This document shows, piece by piece, positions 6,753 through 11,493 of a stretch of 11,493 nt of DNA. The position numbers were made by a program, and so were the translations under genes. Each line of letters opens with the position of its first letter. Position 1 is the first letter of the stretch. Source of the DNA: an uncultured Flavobacteriales bacterium (GTDB taxonomy: Bacteria; Bacteroidota; Bacteroidia; Flavobacteriales_D; Sanyastnellaceae); contig CAJXOV010000027.1 in the NCBI GenBank assembly GCA_913057815.1, forward strand, positions 1 to 11,493, written 5' to 3'. The notes below the pieces were generated by a model. It had not been told where the DNA came from and ran no database searches. It worked only from the letters and a program-made list of their open reading frames with translations.

Positions 6753-7877
6753 ATGTTTGAGCGTACACTAGAAATAGAATTAAAAAAAGCAGCCAAATCA
6801 GGCAAGGCCAGTATTATTCTGGGGCCTCGCCAAGTGGGAAAAACCACGCTGATAGAAAAACTGCTTTCTAAGAAAGACTATTTATTCGTGAATGGAGATG
6901 ATCCTGCTACTAGGGCATCGTTTACCAATCCTAGCACTGAGCGGTTAAGGTCTATTCTGGGAGAGCATAAAATCGTATTTGTAGATGAAGCTCAACGCAT
7001 AGAAAACATAGGAATCACTCTGAAGCTCATCACAGATCAGTTCAAGCACATTCAACTCTACGTGAGCGGTTCTTCTGCCCTAGAAATAAACTCTCAAACC
7101 AACGAGGCTCTTACAGGTAGAAAACGAGAGTTCATTATGTTTCCCATTTCGTGGGAGGAATATGAATCTAAAATAGGCTACTTAGAGGCCGAGCAGCAGA
7201 TAGAAAACCGCTTGCTTTTTGGCTTTTATCCAGAAATAATAAATAATCCTGGAGGAGAAAGAGACGCTCTTTCTAACCTCACAGACAGTTATCTGTTCAG
7301 AGATGTTTTAGATATTTCCGAAGTGAAGAAGCCAGAGGTGCTGAGGAAATTGGTTCAGCTATTAGCGTTGCAAATAGGAAGTGAGGTGAGTTATAATGAA
7401 CTGGCCAATTCACTTCAGGTAGATAAAAACACCGTGAGCAGATACATTGACCTTCTGGAGTCAGGTTATGTCATCTTCAAACTTTCTAGTTTTAGCAGAA
7501 ACGTGCGAAACGAAATCAAAAAAAATCAAAAGATCTACTTCTACGATAACGGCATTAGAAACATGCTCATAGGAAATTTTAATCCATTAGAAATAAGAAA
7601 CGACAAAGGCGCCCTGTGGGAAAATTTCTTAATGAGCGAGCGATTAAAGCAGAACAAGTACAAAAAAATGTACGCTCAAATGTACTTCTGGAGAACACGC
7701 CAGCAGCAGGAAGTAGATTTAGTAGAAGAAAAAGCAGGTGTTATTTCGGGGTTTGAATTCAAATGGAATCCACGTAAGAAAGTGAAGTTGCCTACTACTT
7801 TTATTAACGCTTATCAGGCGGATCAACACCTAGTGACCAGAGCTAATTTTAGAGAATTTGTGGTGATTGGTTCTTGA
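6753..7877 (+). CDS. Stand-alone AAA ATPase with DUF4143 / PD-(D/E)xK-like C-terminus
   Basis: A 374-aa P-loop ATPase of the AAA_14/DUF4143 family, common in prokaryotes but of unsettled function. Walker A is GPRQVGKTT at 24-32, Walker B is IVFVDEAQ at 74-81, and a sensor-like SGSS is at 105-108. LTGRKREFIMFPISWEEY follows, as is usual in the family. The middle holds a winged-helix segment (SYNELANSLQVDKNTVSRYI and onward) that could bind DNA. The C-terminal DUF4143 region keeps E290, D322 (QEVDLV) and E335-F-K337, a PD-(D/E)xK-like nuclease pattern. All key residues look intact, so the gene is probably functional. It stands alone with its own promoter inside palindromic repeats, and it converges on purS. 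A role as a selfish, defence or regulatory ATPase is inference only. Confidence 0.9.
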   Translation: MFERTLEIELKKAAKSGKASIILGPRQVGKTTLIEKLLSKKDYLFVNGDDPATRASFTNPSTERLRSILGEHKIVFVDEAQRIENIGITLKLITDQFKHIQLYVSGSSALEINSQTNEALTGRKREFIMFPISWEEYESKIGYLEAEQQIENRLLFGFYPEIINNPGGERDALSNLTDSYLFRDVLDISEVKKPEVLRKLVQLLALQIGSEVSYNELANSLQVDKNTVSRYIDLLESGYVIFKLSSFSRNVRNEIKKNQKIYFYDNGIRNMLIGNFNPLEIRNDKGALWENFLMSERLKQNKYKKMYAQMYFWRTRQQQEVDLVEEKAGVISGFEFKWNPRKKVKLPTTFINAYQADQHLVTRANFREFVVIGS

Positions 7878-7983
7878 AACCTATTTACGCAAGATTCCAG
7901 AACAACAAGATTCAACTCGTTCAGGAACCACGATTCACTGCCAAAACCTTACTCATTAGGATAACATAAAGAAAAGAGCTGTT
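7878..7983. other. Convergent intergenic gap
   Basis: These 106 bases separate the ATPase stop from the purS stop. I see no reading frame, no copy of the palindromic repeat and no convincing hairpin followed by a T-run on either strand. Termination of the two convergent units is therefore not explained by a recognisable intrinsic terminator. Confidence 0.5.
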
Positions 7984-8235
7984 TTAAGCCTCTTCTAAAG
8001 TAAAAGAGAAGCCTTCCATAATTTCATTGCAAAGCAATTTCTGACAAGCTTCAGTTACCTTAGCTTCTGCCTGGGCAGCGTCTTTAGCATCTATGAAAAG
8101 TGTCATGTGCTTTCCTATTCTCACGTTTGTAATTTCCTCTAAGCCAATGTTTTTCATGTTACTTGAAACTGCTTTTCCTTGAGGATCTAAAAGCGCTGGA
8201 AGCGGCATTACGTCTATTTCTGCTTTAAAATTCAT
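7984..8235 (-). CDS. purS: Phosphoribosylformylglycinamidine synthase subunit PurS
   Basis: PurS is the small subunit of the three-part FGAM synthase (PurS, PurQ and small PurL). That enzyme converts FGAR, glutamine and ATP into FGAM in purine synthesis, and PurS holds the complex together and helps pass ammonia. The 83-aa length is standard. The family pattern is clear: V-M-P-LPALLDPQGKAV near the N-terminus, then NVRIGKHMTLFIDA in the middle and KLLCNEIMEGFSF at the end. The ATG overlaps the pssA stop by four bases (ATGA), so the two are translationally coupled. It is the last gene of the minus-strand operon. PurL and PurQ are not in this window. Confidence 0.92.
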   Translation of the reverse strand: MNFKAEIDVMPLPALLDPQGKAVSSNMKNIGLEEITNVRIGKHMTLFIDAKDAAQAEAKVTEACQKLLCNEIMEGFSFTLEEA

Positions 8236-8942
8236 GTCTTACTTAAGCTATTATTAATCACTGAAATTATGAGGTACAAAATTATGATTATTGGTAGAGA
8301 AATCAGTGGATTTCCTGTGATAATTGTTAACGTTATAAATGCTGCCAGACTGGCAACTACCAAAAGCCACCTTCCATGGTTTCCTTTCAGCCCAAACGTC
8401 TTGAATTTTAAGGCTAACATTTTGTAATTAACCACTAACAAAATTGATGTAATAATACTAAGTGCCAGGATCAGATAAATGTTATTAAACTCATAATAAT
8501 CAAGGAAAAAGGGTAGTCCTATCCAAAACAACGTATTTGCAGGAGTGGGAACTCCTATGAAAGAATCAGTCTGATCTGTACTGATATTAAACTTGGCCAA
8601 ACGCATGGCGCTCATGAGTGTGATAACAAGAGGGATTATACATAAATATGGGGAGTACTCTTCCGTACTTGTCACAACCTCTCTCATAACAAGATAATAT
8701 GCAAAGATCCCTGGAACCACACCAAAAGTGACCATATCTGCTAAAGAGTCTAATTGTTTACCTAACTCTCCACTTACGTGAAGCAGTCGTGCCGCAAATC
8801 CATCAAAAAAGTCTAGAAAAGCTCCTGCAAGAACAAGGTAGGCTGCAAATTCAAAATTGTGATCAACTAAGAGAGTAATCACCGCTAAACAACCGCAAAG
8901 TAAGTTGCCAAGTGTAAAAAGATTGGGGATGTGTTTTTTCAT
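8232..8942 (-). CDS. pssA: CDP-diacylglycerol--serine O-phosphatidyltransferase
   Basis: An integral membrane enzyme that transfers a phosphatidyl group from CDP-diacylglycerol to L-serine. The product is phosphatidylserine, which is later decarboxylated to phosphatidylethanolamine. The CDP-alcohol phosphatidyltransferase signature is complete: D44, D47-G48, A51-R52, G61, D65 and D69, where the aspartates bind the metal ions. The N-terminus (KKHIPNLFTLGNLLCG) and the length of 236 aa fit the Bacillus-type, multi-pass PssA, with about six to eight hydrophobic helices. It is not the soluble E. coli type. It is followed by purS in an ATGA overlap and starts 19 bases after the aldolase gene ends. 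Confidence 0.95.
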   Translation of the reverse strand: MKKHIPNLFTLGNLLCGCLAVITLLVDHNFEFAAYLVLAGAFLDFFDGFAARLLHVSGELGKQLDSLADMVTFGVVPGIFAYYLVMREVVTSTEEYSPYLCIIPLVITLMSAMRLAKFNISTDQTDSFIGVPTPANTLFWIGLPFFLDYYEFNNIYLILALSIITSILLVVNYKMLALKFKTFGLKGNHGRWLLVVASLAAFITLTIITGNPLISLPIIIILYLIISVINNSLSKT

Positions 8943-8961
8943 GGATTTCTGTGTGGCTAAA

Positions 8962-9981
8962 TTAAGCCTCTTTCTTTTTAGCCAACATATCTAAGGCTAC
9001 ATCTACTATCATATCTTCCTGGCCTCCTACCATTTTTCGGTTACCGAGTTCTACTAAAATTTCTCTAGTGTCTAAGCCGTATTTTTCTGCAGCTCTCTCT
9101 GAGTGAAGGAGAAATGAAGAATAAACTCCTGCATATCCTAATGAAAGTGTTTCTCTATCTACCCGCACTGGTCTAGTCTGGAGTGGACGAATTAAATCAT
9201 CTGCAGCATCCATGAGTTGGTATAAATCAGACCCATGTTCGGCTCCCATTTTATCCAACACCGCTACTAAAACTTCCAGTGGTGCGTTTCCTGCTCCTGC
9301 TCCCATTCCAGCTAGTGATGCATCTAACCTGTTAGCGCCTTCTTGCATGGCTACTATGGTGTTTGCTACGCCAAAAGAAAGGTTATGGTGGCAGTGAATT
9401 CCTATTTCTGTTTCTGGCTTTAAGACTTCTCTAAAAGCACGAACTCTTTCTTTTACTCCATCCATCATAAGTGCTCCTGCAGAGTCTGTAACGTATACAC
9501 AGTCTGCTCCAGCTGCTTCCATTACTAGAGCTTGCCCCGCTAATTTCTTAGGCTCATTCATGTGCGCCATCATTAGAAATCCGCCTACATCCATTCCTAA
9601 TTTCTTAGCGGCTTCTATGTGCTGCGGTGCAATATCTGCCTCAGTGCAATGAGTAGCTATTCTTACTGATTTAACACCTAAATCTGCCGCTTTTTTTAAA
9701 TCATCTATCGTAGCTATTCCAGGTAAGATGAGTGTAGTAAGTACGGCATTGTTCATGACTTCACTAAGTCCTTCCAACCAATCCCAATCTGTGTGGGCGC
9801 CAAAACCATAATTAAAACTCCCACCAGCTAATCCGTCACCATGGGCTACTTCTATGGCATCTACTCCAGCTTTATCCAGAGCTATACATATTTCCTTTAG
9901 CTTTTCTTTTCCATACTGATGCTTGATGGCATGCATACCGTCTCTTAAGGTGACGTCTTGGATGTATAAATTATGCTTCAT
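8962..9981 (-). CDS. mhpE: 4-hydroxy-2-oxovalerate aldolase (DmpG/MhpE/BphI type)
   Basis: A class II, divalent-metal aldolase that splits 4-hydroxy-2-oxovalerate into pyruvate and acetaldehyde, the end of meta-cleavage pathways. The TIM-barrel start [11 protein letters not shown] carries R13, D14 and H17, and HCHH carries the metal ligands H196 and H198. These align with R17, D18, H21, H200 and H202 of DmpG at a constant offset of four, which supports the chosen start. The 339-aa length includes the C-terminal DmpG-type communication domain. The partner dehydrogenase gene is in the same operon. In known enzymes the two form a complex with an acetaldehyde channel. Here a four-helix-bundle gene lies between them. 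A related HMGL-like aldolase is the main alternative, but the partner gene argues against it. Confidence 0.93.
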   Translation of the reverse strand: MKHNLYIQDVTLRDGMHAIKHQYGKEKLKEICIALDKAGVDAIEVAHGDGLAGGSFNYGFGAHTDWDWLEGLSEVMNNAVLTTLILPGIATIDDLKKAADLGVKSVRIATHCTEADIAPQHIEAAKKLGMDVGGFLMMAHMNEPKKLAGQALVMEAAGADCVYVTDSAGALMMDGVKERVRAFREVLKPETEIGIHCHHNLSFGVANTIVAMQEGANRLDASLAGMGAGAGNAPLEVLVAVLDKMGAEHGSDLYQLMDAADDLIRPLQTRPVRVDRETLSLGYAGVYSSFLLHSERAAEKYGLDTREILVELGNRKMVGGQEDMIVDVALDMLAKKKEA

Positions 9982-10018
9982 GCTTTAATCGATTAGAAGG
10001 TAAAGTTTAAATCTAAGA

Positions 10019-10369
10019 TTAGACTATTGCTTGACGGTTTTTTATGATGGTTACTAAGATTTTTATTAGCTCAACGTTTTCTTGTTCCAATGCTTCTCTG
10101 CTTTCTTCGCTTCCATATTCTACATGGTTCAAAATTTGAAAGCTAACCTGAGATTCTCGGAGATCTTTTAAGGCTATTCGGCTTTTAGCTATAAATAATT
10201 CATCTGCGTTTTGTGCTTCTGTAAAATTCAAAACCGCGCTACCTGATGAACGCATCAACTGATTGAACAGGTAAACTCCTGCTTTACCCTCAGGCATAGC
10301 TTCTACAAAAAGAATTACGTCTCCAGCGAAGGCTACCAATCTATCTATAAAATCAAATTTCTTGCTCAT
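10019..10369 (-). CDS. Four-helix-bundle protein, S23/IVP-like
   Basis: A 116-aa, mostly helical protein. The core pattern is YLFNQLMRSSGSAVLNFTEA at about 33-52 followed by FIAKSRIALKDLRES at about 59-73. It matches the four-helix-bundle family related to the protein encoded in 23S rRNA intervening sequences and to Avd of diversity-generating retroelements. No 23S rRNA, reverse transcriptase or template repeat is present here, so this is a solo family member. Its role is unknown; the family often binds nucleic acid. It starts 12 bases after the dehydrogenase stop and ends 37 bases before the aldolase start. It therefore splits a gene pair whose products normally form one complex, and this looks like an insertion into an existing operon. 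The frame is intact. Confidence 0.88.
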   Translation of the reverse strand: MSKKFDFIDRLVAFAGDVILFVEAMPEGKAGVYLFNQLMRSSGSAVLNFTEAQNADELFIAKSRIALKDLRESQVSFQILNHVEYGSEESREALEQENVELIKILVTIIKNRQAIV

Positions 10370-10381
10370 TATGTGTTCTGT

Positions 10382-11308
10382 TTAGCTTAAATTTTTCACC
10401 ATTCTCTCTCCACAGGCTCTAGCTGCACTAGTCATGATATCTAAGTTCCCAGCATACTCTGGTAAGTAATGTCCTGCTCCTACTACTTTAAGGAATACCG
10501 AGGTTTTTAAACCATGCTTCAGTCCTAGTCCTTCTATAAATACAGGTGCTGATTCTGGAATTTCATCAAACTGCACTTCTTGGTGAAGTTCATAACCGGG
10601 AACATAAGACTGCACCTCAGCTACCATATCATGAATGGATTTTCTAATTTTTTCCTTGTCTGCCATTTCACTTAACGTGAAAACAGTATCTCTCATCACC
10701 AATGGTGGCTCTGCTGGATTCAAAACGATAATGGCTTTTCCTCTTTCTGCTCCTCCCACTTTTTCTATGGCTTCTGAAGTAGTTTCGGTGAACTCATCTA
10801 TGTTGGCTCTGGTTCCTGGCCCTGCTGACTTACTGGCTATAGAGGCTACTATTTCACCGTAGTGAACTTTAGCTACTCGATTTACTGCTGCTACTATGGG
10901 AATAGTAGCTTGTCCTCCGCAGGTTACCATATTTACATTTCTCAAAGAATCTTCTATTTCAAAATTAATGGCTGGGATCAGATAAGGCCCAATAGCTGCT
11001 GGAGTTAAGTCTACTATTTTCTTATCAGAAAAAGGTTCAATTTTTCCCCAGTTGTAAATGTGTGCTTTAGCAGATGTAGCATCGAAAATCACCTTTATAT
11101 CTTTCCATTCAGGCATTTTTAATAGTCCATCTACTCCTTCATGAGTAGTGGCTACATCCATTCTTCTGGCTCTAGCTAATCCGTCAGAATCAGGATCTAT
11201 TCCTACCATTACAGACATTTCAAGTGTTTCGGAAAGTCTTATGATTTTAATCATTAAGTCTGTACCAATGTTTCCTGAACCTATGATGGCTACTTTAATT
11301 TTAGACAT
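10382..11308 (-). CDS. mhpF: Acetaldehyde dehydrogenase, acetylating (DmpF/MhpF type)
   Basis: Converts acetaldehyde, CoA and NAD+ into acetyl-CoA and NADH. The Rossmann nucleotide site is [12 protein letters not shown] at 7-18. The catalytic cysteine is C130 in [12 protein letters not shown], which aligns with C132 of Dmp[21 protein letters not shown] at about 158-177 and the C-terminal [20 protein letters not shown] at 277-296 are also typical of the family. At 308 aa it has the short DmpF form and is not the AdhE or EutE type. It is the first gene of the minus-strand operon, followed by the four-helix-bundle gene and then the aldolase that supplies the aldehyde. Other meta-cleavage genes (hydratase, decarboxylase, dioxygenase) are absent and may lie beyond the right edge. 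Confidence 0.95.
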   Translation of the reverse strand: MSKIKVAIIGSGNIGTDLMIKIIRLSETLEMSVMVGIDPDSDGLARARRMDVATTHEGVDGLLKMPEWKDIKVIFDATSAKAHIYNWGKIEPFSDKKIVDLTPAAIGPYLIPAINFEIEDSLRNVNMVTCGGQATIPIVAAVNRVAKVHYGEIVASIASKSAGPGTRANIDEFTETTSEAIEKVGGAERGKAIIVLNPAEPPLVMRDTVFTLSEMADKEKIRKSIHDMVAEVQSYVPGYELHQEVQFDEIPESAPVFIEGLGLKHGLKTSVFLKVVGAGHYLPEYAGNLDIMTSAARACGERMVKNLS

Positions 11309-11432
11309 TTCTGAGGGTTTACGTTGGTGGTTTTATCCACTCACTATTGCACCGCACGAAAATACGAATCAGTTATTTCAGTTGATGGTTTATAGTCTAG
11401 AGTTATTAGTTGACACGTTAGACTTTTCAGAG
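11309..11432 (-). promoter_or_regulatory. Leader and promoter region of the mhpF operon
   Basis: These 124 bases precede the dehydrogenase start. On the minus strand TATTTTCG (11364-11357) differs from the -7 consensus TAnnTTTG at one base and lies about 50 bases upstream of the ATG. No -33 TTG was found, so the promoter is weakly supported. The region also contains single units of the neighbouring repeat: GTTGGTGGTT at 11323-11332 and a one-mismatch copy, GTTGATGGTT, at 11381-11390. Confidence 0.35.
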
Positions 11433-11493
11433 TTGGTGGTTGGTGGTTGGTGGTTGGTGGTTGGTGGTTGGTGGTTGGTGGTTGGTGGTTGGT
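11433..11493. repeat. 7-bp tandem repeat array (TTGGTGG)n, continues past the edge
   Basis: The unit TTGGTGG is repeated without error for 61 bases, 8.7 copies, up to the window's end, so the full length is unknown. The plus strand is G-rich with regularly spaced GG pairs, which could form two-layer G-quadruplexes. Neither strand of the array contains a stop codon in any frame, so an out-of-window gene could read into it, although nothing here shows that. It lies about 125 bases upstream of the mhpF start. Confidence 0.95.

Noticed and set aside
10019..10369. Avd component of a diversity-generating retroelement
   Set aside because: No reverse transcriptase, template repeat or variable target gene is present; the fold family alone is not enough.
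11433..11493. CRISPR array
   Set aside because: The unit is only 7 bp, with no spacers between copies.

Overview
The window comes from an AT-rich bacterial chromosome, most likely of the Bacteroidota and probably Flavobacteriales. The reasons are: short-Q-loop CydA and CydB of the kind seen in that phylum; a DUF6495-like gene, a family I associate with it; no obvious Shine-Dalgarno sequences before most starts; and several candidate promoter boxes matching the Bacteroidota -7 consensus TAnnTTTG (exact before aspS, before the 218-aa membrane protein gene and before the AAA ATPase gene). A more precise placement would be guesswork.

Layout, left to right. (1) 1-263: a possible 3' scrap of an upstream gene, a perfect palindrome and the cydA leader. 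(2) 264-2999, plus strand: cydA, cydB and a small TTG-start membrane protein gene, which together form a respiratory cytochrome bd oxidase operon. (3) 3042-5937, minus strand: a DUF6495-like gene overlapping aspS in a TAATG junction, then a gene for an unrecognised membrane protein of 178 aa. (4) 6028-7877, plus strand: an unrecognised 218-aa membrane protein gene, two near-identical palindromic repeats plus a third half-site, and a stand-alone AAA ATPase/DUF4143 gene with a winged-helix segment and a PD-(D/E)xK-like C-terminus. The repeats cover the 218-aa gene's last codons and the ATPase gene's promoter. (5) 7984-11308, minus strand: a compact operon in transcription order of acetylating acetaldehyde dehydrogenase, a four-helix-bundle (S23/IVP-like) protein, 4-hydroxy-2-oxovalerate aldolase, phosphatidylserine synthase and PurS. 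(6) 11309-11493: the leader of that operon and a 7-bp tandem array (TTGGTGG) that runs off the right edge.

The genes are mostly housekeeping. CydAB reduces oxygen with quinol. AspRS charges tRNA-Asp. PssA makes phosphatidylserine, the precursor of phosphatidylethanolamine. PurS is a subunit of purine synthesis. The aldolase/dehydrogenase pair turns 4-hydroxy-2-oxovalerate into pyruvate and acetyl-CoA, the last steps of meta-cleavage catabolism. The accessory layer is the ATPase with its repeats, and the four-helix-bundle gene sitting between the two channelling enzymes, with a short-unit repeat array near the same operon. No rRNA, tRNA, CRISPR array, complete insertion sequence or convincing intrinsic terminator was seen. 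No gene-free stretch exceeds about 265 bases.
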